Of a stretch of 33,196 bases of DNA, positions 8,401 through 15,512 are shown in pieces. A program made the position numbers and the translations under genes. Source of the stretch: Chloroflexota bacterium. Its GTDB lineage: Bacteria; Chloroflexota; UBA6077; FW602-bin22; JAMCYS01. Under the pieces are notes generated by a model, which did not search any database, had not been told where the DNA came from, and was given only the letters and a program-made list of their open reading frames with translations. Where the stretch lies: assembly GCA_023473795.1 (NCBI GenBank), contig JAMCYS010000138.1, positions 27,725-60,920 of the forward strand, written 5' to 3'. Positions within the stretch are counted from its first letter, which is position 1, and each line of letters begins with the position of its first letter.

Positions 8401-9074
8401 GTCTGGATGCAGAGCAGGATCTCGTGGCTGGAGGCGTCGTCGGCGTTGACGTAGTGGGTATCGCAAGTGGCGACCAGGGGTAGGCTCTCGGCGCGTGCCA
8501 GCGCGACCAGCTTGCGGTTGAGGTCCGCCAGCTCGGGGATGTGGTGTTCCTGCACCTCGACGTAGACGTTGTCGTCGCCAAAGTAGTCGCGCAGGCGTCG
8601 CAGGGCCTGCCTTGCCCCTGCTTCGTCGTTCTGACGCAGCAGCTCGGCCGTCTCGCCGCTGGCGCAGCCGCTGAGGGCCATGATGCCGCCCCCGAACTCG
8701 GCGAGCAGTTCCCGGTCGACCCGGGGCTTGTAGTAGTAGCCCTCCAGGTGCGCCTTGCTGGTGAGCTGGAGCAGGTTCTTGTAGCCGGAGAAGTCCCTGG
8801 CCAGCAAGGTGAGGTGGTAAGGGCTCGTGTCGGCCTTGCCGCGCTTGTCGTGGCGGGAGTTGGGGGCGACGTATACCTCGCAGCCGACGATGGGTTTGAC
8901 TCCGGCGGCCTTGGCGGCCAGGTAGAAGTCGACCGCCCCGTACATTACGCCGTGGTCGGTGAGGGCGAGGGCGCCCATACCGAACTGCTGCGCGCGGGCC
9001 AGCAAAGCGTCGATCTTCGCCATCCCGTCGAGCAGGGAGAACTCACTATGGACGTGTAGGTGGGTAAAGGTCAC
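5484..9074 (-). CDS. dnaE: DNA polymerase III subunit alpha
   Basis: This 1,196-residue protein is the replicative polymerase of the DnaE1 type, extending DNA within the polymerase III holoenzyme. The PHP domain (1-270) keeps likely metal ligands: HLHVHSEFS (H7, H9), TDH (40-41), E66, H87 and CDTHY near 205. The catalytic aspartates are D395 and D397 in PDIDVDF and D550 in LLKMDFLGL. GPRGSAAGSL (354-363) is also typical. An OB-fold follows near 1000-1080, and a C-terminal tail ends in a segment rich in Leu and His. The intact PHP site differs from the degenerate one in E. coli and may provide built-in 3'-5' exonuclease activity. The start is a GTG with only a weak upstream CAGG. It is monocistronic and expressed from an extended -10 promoter at 9134-9142. 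Confidence 0.97.
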   Translation of the reverse strand: MTFTHLHVHSEFSLLDGMAKIDALLARAQQFGMGALALTDHGVMYGAVDFYLAAKAAGVKPIVGCEVYVAPNSRHDKRGKADTSPYHLTLLARDFSGYKNLLQLTSKAHLEGYYYKPRVDRELLAEFGGGIMALSGCASGETAELLRQNDEAGARQALRRLRDYFGDDNVYVEVQEHHIPELADLNRKLVALARAESLPLVATCDTHYVNADDASSHEILLCIQTNTTLDDPKHLKVSGDGYHLLSPDEMAALFGELPEALTSTEAIAERCDLVLPSGRNLLPPFPVPEGYTPETYLEHLCREGLKRRYERVTPEISQRLQYELDVIQQTGFAQYILIVWDFIDFARRSGILFGPRGSAAGSLVCYLLGISDVEPLSNNLVFERFLNIERKEMPDIDVDFADDRRDEMVKYVTEKYGREHVAQIVTFGTLGARAAIRDVGRVLALPLSVVDSVAKMVPTLPVGMTIDKAMEENPEFKKVYESDEVVRRLVDTAKRLEGVARHSSVHAAGVVISPDPIYEHVPLQRAAKSDDWVTQYTMTTVAKIGLLKMDFLGLANLTIIGRTLDLIRQMRGINLDMAAIPRDDARTFEALGRGDTMGVFQLEGTMMRRYVKELKPTSIGDLAAMVALYRPGPMAHIPKFIASKHGREPVEYPHPLLEPILRDTYGIIVFQEQVLQIVRAVAGFSLGQADIFRKVMSKKKREEMAKQRENFLDGALKNGIDEEMATRIFDLIEPFAGYAFNRAHASCYAWVAYETAYLKANYPVEYMVAILSAYSGDTERVAVAVAEARRLGIEVLPPEINKSEGGFTIESDHTGQAIRFGLAAIKNVSELAVENIVAVRREGGPFRNVDDFCHRVDLRTLNKRVLESLVKAGALDGLGQRGQLLAILDKMISFGQQAQKAASAGQGSLFDFATAAPETTSISLPNVPDAPGKERLGWEKELLGLYVSSHPMQQASLALEDVITAYSDQLTEEMAGQKVTMAGLVAGVRQLFTKKRDSMLVAQMEDLHGSFEVVCFPRTYAKTRDHWQPDAVLVLKGKVDARGEDRIQLICEEVTPYTASPEEEAAPRPPLGAVPPEPVTAAPVRNGNAAAVAEPSLPAGAHRQPAGRCRYYLHITVGRGSDPDADMERFKQVCALLYANNSGQDVVDLTIAANGHEAVELEFPDLHLKYNQQLHKQLEALLGPGSLAVQKVPVET

Positions 9075-9133
9075 GGCGAACCTGAGCGTTCGGCTGAGGA
9101 GTGGGCGGACTCGCTTGCCTGCCCCTAGATCGG

Positions 9134-9142
9134 ATTATAGCA
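9134..9142 (-). promoter_or_regulatory. extended -10 promoter of dnaE
   Basis: Read on the minus strand, the sequence is TGCTATAAT, a perfect TATAAT (9139-9134) preceded by the TGn extension. No good -35 hexamer lies 16-18 bases upstream, as is common for extended -10 promoters. It would start transcription about 55 bases before the dnaE GTG. Confidence 0.65.
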
Positions 9143-9666
9143 CGCCGAGGGCACGGCGAACGAGGAAAACAAGGGGTCGACGGCTGATTTCGCCCCCAAC
9201 ATATTCCCTCGGCCCGAAATAGGCCGCTCTACAGTCGCCGGGGCCCCCTGGCCGCCCCCGTTGGAGCCAGTGCGGCCCACAACTTGCGGATTCGGAGAGC
9301 GCCAATTCTGAGGGCGACGGCTAAACTTAGGCAGAGTATCGGACAGCGTTGCCAATCGCGCGGGGACCCGTCTGGCGCTCCCCGCGCGCGGGCTCGGCGA
9401 CTTCGTGTAGAGCGAGGGGCCCGCGGAGTTCAAAGTAGACGGCGGCCGGGGAAACACCGGCGGCCCGCTCCTGACTTTGGGTAACTTAGCTAAATTAACA
9501 CTGAATATCGCTAGATTGCCCCTCAAGTGGCACGCAATCTGCCGAAGGGAGAGAGCGTACAGACCCATACTCGGAATGGGCTAGCCGAGGCGCACCGGCC
9601 GTGAGGCACGGCAGAGAGCCCCTCATCCCACGTGACAGACTCACTCCTGAAAGGAGCCTACGTAAT
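9143..9666 (+). other. long leader region before the polysaccharide locus
   Basis: About 520 bases lack a plausible gene. They hold a GC-rich hairpin (9357-9366 with 9379-9388, 10-bp stem CGCGCGGGGA), a conspicuous AT-rich block (9477-9516) in otherwise GC-rich DNA, and a small hairpin GCCGTG-AGG-CACGGC (9598-9612). The promoter of the downstream operon probably lies in or near the AT-rich block, but no clear -35/-10 pair can be assigned. I do not recognise a riboswitch class. Confidence 0.4.
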
Positions 9667-10671
9667 ATGGCGCGGATTATCTTGGACACGGCCATGGGAA
9701 CGGACCGCAAGCCCGCTAGTTGGCGTGCGATCCGCCAGGAAGCCGCACACAGTGATGACGCAGGTCCCGCGGCGCTGCCAGCGGCCGCCGAAGTCTCGCC
9801 CCTCGCTACCGCGGGGCTAGGCTCACTCAAGCAGTTCCCCGTGGGCACCCGCAACGTGCCGTCGCCGGTCCTGTTTGCCGACCCCTACATGCCCCGGGTA
9901 AGCGTGGTCATACCGGCGCTCAATGAAGAGAAGAACCTGCCGGCCGTGTTGTGGGCCATCCCGTCGTGGGTCCACGAGGTGCTTCTGGTCGACGGCCGCT
10001 CGATCGACAGGACGGTCGAGGTAGCCCGCCGCATGCGGCCCGATATCCGCGTTATTGCCCAACCTGGTAAGGGCAAGGGTGACGCCCTGCGCGCCGGCTT
10101 CGCGGCGGCCAAGGGCGACATTATCGTGATGTTGGACGCCGACGGCTCGACCAGGCCCGAGGAGATGCCGGCCTTCGTGGGCGCGCTGCTGGCCGGCGCC
10201 GATTACGCGAAGGGCTCGCGCTTCATGCAGGGCGGGGGCACGGCCGACATGACCCTCTTTCGCCGGGTCGGCCACGGCATGCTCGTTCGTCTAGTGAAGA
10301 TCGCCTTCGGCGGCAATTTCTCCGACCTATGCTACGGCTACAACGCCTTCTGGGCGCACGTGCTGCCGCGCCTGGGTCTCGACGCCGACGGTTTCGAAAT
10401 CGAGACCATGATGAACGTCCGCGCCCTGCGAGCTCGGCTCAAGGTAGTGGAAGTCCACAGCTACGAGGAGAGAAGGACGTTCGGCGAGGGGCGGCTACGG
10501 GCGATTCCCGACGGGCTGCGGGTGCTGCGAACGATCGTCAAAGAGCGGCTTGGCCTTGGCTCCCCTGTCAGGGTATTGGGGCCGGTCGGGCCCAAGTCGC
10601 CGGGGCGCGCTCGGCCGCGCTGGTTGGACGACGTAGGCAATCTGGCGTCCCGCCAGGCCTCAGGTGAGTGA
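9667..10671 (+). CDS. GT2 glycosyltransferase (dolichol-phosphate-mannose-synthase-like)
   Basis: This 334-residue protein probably transfers a sugar from a nucleotide donor, perhaps to a lipid phosphate, on the inner face of the membrane. The GT-A fold begins at residue 76 with VSVVIPALNEEKNL, continues through LLVDGRSIDRT (106-116) and KGKGDALRAGF, and has the metal-binding DAD at 157-159 (MLDADGSTRPEEMP). This pattern is that of the DPM1/DPG-synthase branch of GT2. Residues 1-74 form an unassigned N-terminal extension. ATG 9667 has AAGGAG ten bases upstream; a GTG at 9601 lies inside a hairpin and is less likely. It is the first gene of the glycan locus; the next begins three bases after its stop. 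Confidence 0.88.
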   Translation: MARIILDTAMGTDRKPASWRAIRQEAAHSDDAGPAALPAAAEVSPLATAGLGSLKQFPVGTRNVPSPVLFADPYMPRVSVVIPALNEEKNLPAVLWAIPSWVHEVLLVDGRSIDRTVEVARRMRPDIRVIAQPGKGKGDALRAGFAAAKGDIIVMLDADGSTRPEEMPAFVGALLAGADYAKGSRFMQGGGTADMTLFRRVGHGMLVRLVKIAFGGNFSDLCYGYNAFWAHVLPRLGLDADGFEIETMMNVRALRARLKVVEVHSYEERRTFGEGRLRAIPDGLRVLRTIVKERLGLGSPVRVLGPVGPKSPGRARPRWLDDVGNLASRQASGE

Positions 10672-10674
10672 GCG

Positions 10675-11703
10675 ATGCCCTACCTATCGGTTGTCATTCG
10701 CACCTATACCGAGGCACGCTGGGACTACCTGGTGGCCGCAGTCCGCTCGGTTGAGCGGCAGACCCGGCCGCCTGACGAGATCGTGATCGTGGCCGACCAC
10801 AACCCGGCCCTCGCCGCGCGGGTTCGTGACGCATTGTCCCCGCGAGCTATAGAGCCGACGGGCGCGGGGACGCGGCCCGAGGTGGTGGCGGTTGAGAACT
10901 TGGAAGCCGTAGGCTTGAGCGGTGCCGGGAACAGCGGCGTGCGGGCGGCGAGAGGCGAGATTCTGGTCTTCATCGACGACGACGCCACGGCGGCGCCCGA
11001 TTGGCTGGAGCAACTGGAACGAGGGTACCGGGACCCCAGGGTAATGGGCGTGGGGGGAGCCATCCTACCGGTCTGGGAATCTGGCCGTCCGGGCTGGTTC
11101 CCCGATGAATTCGCCTGGGTGGTTGGCTGTTCCTACCGGGGGTTGCCGGAGGTGGAGGCCAGCGTGCGCAACCTGATCGGCTGCAACATGTCCTTCCGCC
11201 GAGCGGCCTTTCAGGCGGCGGGGGGGTTCAGGGGCGCGGAGTCGGGCATCGGCCGCGTCGGCGCCTTGCCCATGGGCTGCGAGGAGACCGAGTTCGCCAT
11301 TCGTCTCCGGCAGCAAAGTCCCGACGGCATTCTTCTTCACCGCCCGCGGGCCCAGGTCTTCCACCAGGTTCCCGCCAAACGCACGAGCTGGCGGTACTTC
11401 CTCTCCCGCTGCTACTTCGAGGGACGCTCGAAGGCCCGCGTGGCGCAGCTGGTGGGCAGCCGGGACGGCTTGCAGTCGGAGCGTGCCCACGCGTTGCGCA
11501 CGCTGCCCCGGGGGGTCGCGGCTGGGGTCCGCGACTTTGCTGTGGGGCGTGACGCCGGCGGCCTGGCCAAGGCGGCGGCAATAGTGGTGGGCCTGGCTTG
11601 GACCACCGCGGGCTACCTGGTTGAAACCTTTGCCAACAGGCGGGCCCCGCGGCCGCCGGCCGTGATCAGGCCAAGTCGAGTCACGGGGGACCAACTGCGA
11701 TGA
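10675..11703 (+). CDS. GT2 family glycosyltransferase
   Basis: This 342-residue protein is a nucleotide-sugar-dependent glycosyltransferase with a GT-A fold. Residues 3-12 (YLSVVIRTYT) form the first strand, NSGVRAARGEILVFIDDD carries the metal-binding DDD at 101-103, and a late acidic motif GCEETEFAIRL fits the catalytic-base region. A long C-terminal part with RYFLSRCYFEGRS and a moderately hydrophobic stretch near 298-320 may contact the membrane. It begins three bases after the previous stop, and its own stop overlaps the next start (ATGA), so translation is probably coupled. The sugar and linkage cannot be told from the sequence. Confidence 0.9.
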   Translation: MPYLSVVIRTYTEARWDYLVAAVRSVERQTRPPDEIVIVADHNPALAARVRDALSPRAIEPTGAGTRPEVVAVENLEAVGLSGAGNSGVRAARGEILVFIDDDATAAPDWLEQLERGYRDPRVMGVGGAILPVWESGRPGWFPDEFAWVVGCSYRGLPEVEASVRNLIGCNMSFRRAAFQAAGGFRGAESGIGRVGALPMGCEETEFAIRLRQQSPDGILLHRPRAQVFHQVPAKRTSWRYFLSRCYFEGRSKARVAQLVGSRDGLQSERAHALRTLPRGVAAGVRDFAVGRDAGGLAKAAAIVVGLAWTTAGYLVETFANRRAPRPPAVIRPSRVTGDQLR

Positions 11704-13064
11704 GCGATTTCCTGCCGGTGCTGCAACTGGAGGTGGAGCTGAGCCAGGCCCTGCCCGACCTGCCGGCGGCCCGCGGCGGCAGTGGGGACACTTACCGCCG
11801 GGCGTCGGTGCTGGTGAGGCTGCACGGCCAACCTCTGGGCACGGTCGAGCTAGGGCTGGGCGACAGTGAAGTGACCGCGGCCGAGTACGCGGGGTCAATC
11901 TGGCAAGCGCTCGCAGGGGCGATTAACGATCACCTGCTGGCCGACGGGCTGGAGCCGGCAGCCAGTCTCGGCGCAGCGGGACTGCCGGCGACCGGCCAGC
12001 CCGGGTGCCAGCGCGAGCGGGCGCAGCTGCTGGAGGACGCTCCCTTCCTGAGCATCGTCATCTCCACGCGCGACCGCCAGCAGGTGCTGGGGCGCTGCCT
12101 GCGATCAGTTCTAGCCCTCGATTACCCTCGCTATGAGGTGGTTGTCGTCGACAACGCGCCGCTAAGTGAGGCGACCGCCGAGCTGGTGAAGGGCGACTTC
12201 GGCCACTTCGCCCAAATCCGCTACGTGCGCGAGGAGGCCCCTGGGCTTTCTCGAGCCCGCAATCGGGGGGTGCGCGAGGCCAAAGGTGAGATCGTCGCCT
12301 TTACGGACGACGACGTAGTGGTCGACCGGCACTGGTTGAGCGGCCTGGCTCGCGGCTTCCGCCGGGCCAGCCGAGTCGGCTGCGTGACGGGTCTCGTGCT
12401 GCCGCTTGAGCTGGAAACCCAGGCGCAGGAGTGGTTCGAAGAGTTCGGCGGCTTTGGCAAGGGCTACCAGAGCCGGGTCTACGACTTGGGTGAGAATCGG
12501 CCGGCCAGCCCGCTCTTCCCCTACGCCGCCGGTCAATTCGGGTCCGGCAACAACATGGCCTTCCGGATGGCCGCTTTGCGCGAGATCGGCGATTTCGACG
12601 CCGCCTTGGGGACGGGCAGCCCCACCCGTGGCGGCGAGGATTTGGCGTCCTTTGTCGCGACCATTCGGGCAGGCTATTCGCTGGTCTATGAGTCCTCGGC
12701 GATCGTTCGCCACCATCACAGACGGGACTACGAGGGGTTGCGGAGGCAGATCCGCGACAGTGGCGTGGGGCTGACCGCGTTCCTCACCAAGTGCCTGCTA
12801 GACAGCCCTGGCTCGCTACCGGAGTTCGCTGTGAAGGTGCCATCCGGCCTCCACTATGTCCTGGCGTCGAGTTCCGACAAGAACAGCAAGAAGCACGCGA
12901 GCTACCCCGCGGAGCTGGAAACAATCGAGCGGCTAGGCATGCTGGTCGGTCCGTTGGCCTACTTGCGGGCCCGCTGGCAGGATCGCCGGAGGGGCTGGGC
13001 TGCCCGGTCTCGGCCGGGGCGCCTGGTCACCCGTGAGAGCGGCCGGCAGTCCGGCGTCAGCTGA
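11700..13064 (+). CDS. GT2 glycosyltransferase with novel N-terminal domain (copy 1)
   Basis: This 454-residue protein has two parts. Residues 1-95 form a domain I do not recognise, with the pattern P-V-L-x-LEVELS, a variable loop, then R-x-x-VLVRLHGQPLG. The GT-A catalytic domain starts near residue 116 (FLSIVISTRDR), with VVVDNAP, TDDDV (DDD 203-205) and the late motif GGED (E313, D314). It is a tandem paralogue of the next gene, which has the same architecture. The ATG overlaps the preceding stop as ATGA. It probably adds one sugar of the repeating unit; the N-terminal domain may dock it to the membrane complex, but that is only a guess. Confidence 0.88.
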   Translation: MSDFLPVLQLEVELSQALPDLPAARGGSGDTYRRASVLVRLHGQPLGTVELGLGDSEVTAAEYAGSIWQALAGAINDHLLADGLEPAASLGAAGLPATGQPGCQRERAQLLEDAPFLSIVISTRDRQQVLGRCLRSVLALDYPRYEVVVVDNAPLSEATAELVKGDFGHFAQIRYVREEAPGLSRARNRGVREAKGEIVAFTDDDVVVDRHWLSGLARGFRRASRVGCVTGLVLPLELETQAQEWFEEFGGFGKGYQSRVYDLGENRPASPLFPYAAGQFGSGNNMAFRMAALREIGDFDAALGTGSPTRGGEDLASFVATIRAGYSLVYESSAIVRHHHRRDYEGLRRQIRDSGVGLTAFLTKCLLDSPGSLPEFAVKVPSGLHYVLASSSDKNSKKHASYPAELETIERLGMLVGPLAYLRARWQDRRRGWAARSRPGRLVTRESGRQSGVS

Positions 13065-13129
13065 TGATCGTTGAGGGCGCTGAACTGCGGTCGTTAGGCG
13101 ATCGCCAGCGTCGTGACTGGAGGGTGGAA

Positions 13130-14512
13130 ATGGTGAACGAATTGGTGTCGGTGGTCGCCGCCAACGACGGATTTAGACCGGTCCTGCTGCTAGAGGTCGA
13201 GCTCAGTCGCCCGCTGCCGGCGGTCTCGGCGGTGGATCCCACCACGGGAGAGGCGCATAAGCGGGTGTTCACGCTGGTCCGCCTGCACACCCACCCGCTC
13301 GGCGTGGCCTGGCTGGAAATTGGCGAACATGGCCTGGCGCCCGATGAGTTCGCTAGCCAGGTATGGGCGCATTTCCAGGGTCGGATCACGGAGCACCTGC
13401 GCCAGGACGATCTTCCTGAAGTGGGAGAGCTGGGGCCGGACGGGCTGCCAACGATGGCGGCGCCGCCCTGCACCCGGGATCGGCGACTCGTTCTAGAGGA
13501 CGCGCCTTTCGTCAGCGTCGTCATACCAACGCGGGACCGCCCCGAGCTAATTAGGACTTGTCTAGCCTCCTTGTCTGCCCTTGATTACCCGGACTACGAG
13601 GTGCTGGTCGTCGACAATGCTCCCAGCTCCGACGCAACCAAGGTGGCGGTGACCGAAATGACCACCATCTTCCCACGGGCGCGCTACCTGCGGGAAGACC
13701 GACCGGGAGCGTCCTGGGCCCGCAATCGGGGTCTGCGCGAGGCCAGGGGCGAGATCGTCGCCTTTACGGACGACGACGTCACGGTGGATCGCTACTGGTT
13801 GGCACAACTGGTCAAGGGTTTCGGGATGGCCGACGACGTTGGCTGTGTTACCGGCAACGTGCTACCCCGCGAGCTGGCTACGCCCGCCCAGGTCTGGCTC
13901 GAGGAACGCGGCGGCTTCAGACGGGGCTTCGAGCGGCGCATCTACGACATGGGCGAGAACCGATCCGGTCACCCGTTGTATCCGTTCTCGGCAATGATGT
14001 TTGGCTCCGGCAACAATATGGCCTTCCGCGCCTCGGTGCTGCGGGCGATCGAGGGGTTCGATCCGGCGCTGGACCCGGCAGGGCCCGCGCTAGGTGGCGA
14101 GGACCTGGCCGCGTTTTTCGAGGTGGTCGTGCGGGGCCACAGGCTGGTCTACGAGCCGGCGGCCTTCGTGAACCATCTCCATCGGCGCGACTACGAAGGG
14201 CTGCGCCGTCAGATGTACGGCTGGGGGGTCGGCTTTTCGGCCTTCCTCACCAGGAGCCTAATCAGACACCCCCAACTGATACCGAACTTCACCGTCAAGC
14301 TGCCCTACGGGTTGTTCGTTCTGCTTCGCGGCAGGATGCCATACAGCCAAAGCGTCGTCGACCACCTTGATGGACTGCTGCCCGTGGCCCAAACGCGCGC
14401 TCTGCGCCGAGTGGAGAGCGCGGGCTACTGGCATGGCACGCTGGCCTACATGCGCAGCCGCCAGAGGGTACGACGCCTCATCGGGCGCTATGGGGGTCTC
14501 TCCGTTGCCTAG
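13130..14512 (+). CDS. GT2 glycosyltransferase with novel N-terminal domain (copy 2)
   Basis: This 460-residue protein is the paralogue of the upstream gene. Residues 15-105 repeat the unrecognised domain (PVLLLEVELSRPLP, then FTLVRLHTHPLGVAWLE). The GT-A domain begins near 127 (FVSVVIPTRDRPELI), with TDDDV (DDD 214-216) and GGEDLAAF. Shared blocks such as GSGNNMAFR and RRDYEGLRRQ show that the two genes arose by duplication. ATG 13130 has GGAGG six bases upstream. An alternative ATG at 13064 overlaps the previous stop and would add 22 residues but lacks a Shine-Dalgarno site. The next gene starts inside its 3' end. Confidence 0.88.
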   Translation: MVNELVSVVAANDGFRPVLLLEVELSRPLPAVSAVDPTTGEAHKRVFTLVRLHTHPLGVAWLEIGEHGLAPDEFASQVWAHFQGRITEHLRQDDLPEVGELGPDGLPTMAAPPCTRDRRLVLEDAPFVSVVIPTRDRPELIRTCLASLSALDYPDYEVLVVDNAPSSDATKVAVTEMTTIFPRARYLREDRPGASWARNRGLREARGEIVAFTDDDVTVDRYWLAQLVKGFGMADDVGCVTGNVLPRELATPAQVWLEERGGFRRGFERRIYDMGENRSGHPLYPFSAMMFGSGNNMAFRASVLRAIEGFDPALDPAGPALGGEDLAAFFEVVVRGHRLVYEPAAFVNHLHRRDYEGLRRQMYGWGVGFSAFLTRSLIRHPQLIPNFTVKLPYGLFVLLRGRMPYSQSVVDHLDGLLPVAQTRALRRVESAGYWHGTLAYMRSRQRVRRLIGRYGGLSVA

Positions 14513-15512
14513 ACCCATGGCAGGCCCCGGGCCGAGCGGCAAGACAAGAGACAACAGCTCACCAGGCACGCTCGCGGTCGGCACCTACCAGGAGCGTGGC
14601 GGCAAAGTCAGCTCTGGGGCGCACCATCTCGTGGCGCGCGTCCTTCAAGACCTCGACCGCGCCGGTGTGCGCTGGCGAAGCCTGGGCGATCCGGTCGCGG
14701 AGGAAAGCGTAGAGAGCTGGGCTCTAGGGTTCGAGCGACTTGACGAACGCTTGATCCGACCGGCACTGCTCGCCCACGGCTTTCTGCGGCTACAGTCCGG
14801 GAGAGAAGACGGGGCAGCGGCATACGTCGCCTACCACCTACCCAGCGACCGCTGGCTGCGACTTTTCCTCCACGGTCGAGTGAGCGAAGAGTGGCCCAGC
14901 TGGCCCCCGCAAGGCACGGCCGGCGGCAGGTTTATGGCAGGCGGCAGCCAGCCGGGGCTAACCGTCGCCCTGCTGGGGCCCGACGGCAGCGGCAAGTCGA
15001 CGCTGGCCGCCCGCCTGCGCGAGTCGTACTACTTCCCCACACGCCTGCTCTACCTGGGTCTCTGGCAGCAGGCGGAGGATTTCGAGGTTCGCGATCGGCT
15101 GCCGGGTTGGAACCTAGGTAGTCGCCTGCTGCGTATCTGGCGGCAGTACCTGGTTGGGCAGTACTACCGGCGCCGTGGCTGGTTGGTGGTCTTCGACCGT
15201 TACACCTACGACGCCCTTCTGGCCGGCCAAGCCGCCGGCAACCGGCGCGACCGGCTTTACACCTGGTTGTTGAGCCGGGCCTGCCCTCCGCCGGACCTGA
15301 CGGTGGTGTTGGACGTACCGGGAGAGGTGATGTTCGCCCGCAAGGGCGAGGGCAGCCTGGCGCGACTGGAGGAGGAGCGGCAGCGCTTTCTCTCTCTGCG
15401 GGAGCGCCTGCCGGGACTGCAAATCGTGGACGCCAACCGCCCCCTGGAAACGGTGCGGGCGGATGTCATGGAGATAGTTTGGAGCCACTACCTTGGCCGT
15501 GATCGAGCATAG
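14490..15512 (+). CDS. thymidylate-kinase-like P-loop protein with extra N-terminal domain
   Basis: This 340-residue protein has a nucleotide-kinase fold in its second half. The Walker A motif is GPDGSGKST (163-171), DRYTYDALL (236-244) matches the DR(Y/H) motif of thymidylate kinases, and VVLDVPGEVMFARKGEG resembles the LID region. Residues 45-135 are unlike dTMP kinase; they are reminiscent of degenerate nucleotidyltransferase-like domains found with such kinases in polysaccharide loci, but I cannot confirm this. A housekeeping Tmk role is unlikely given the extra domain and the operon context; it may phosphorylate a sugar, lipid or nucleotide intermediate. ATG 14490 overlaps the previous gene by 23 bases; ATG 14517 is possible. 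Confidence 0.75.
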   Translation: MGVSPLPRPMAGPGPSGKTRDNSSPGTLAVGTYQERGGKVSSGAHHLVARVLQDLDRAGVRWRSLGDPVAEESVESWALGFERLDERLIRPALLAHGFLRLQSGREDGAAAYVAYHLPSDRWLRLFLHGRVSEEWPSWPPQGTAGGRFMAGGSQPGLTVALLGPDGSGKSTLAARLRESYYFPTRLLYLGLWQQAEDFEVRDRLPGWNLGSRLLRIWRQYLVGQYYRRRGWLVVFDRYTYDALLAGQAAGNRRDRLYTWLLSRACPPPDLTVVLDVPGEVMFARKGEGSLARLEEERQRFLSLRERLPGLQIVDANRPLETVRADVMEIVWSHYLGRDRA

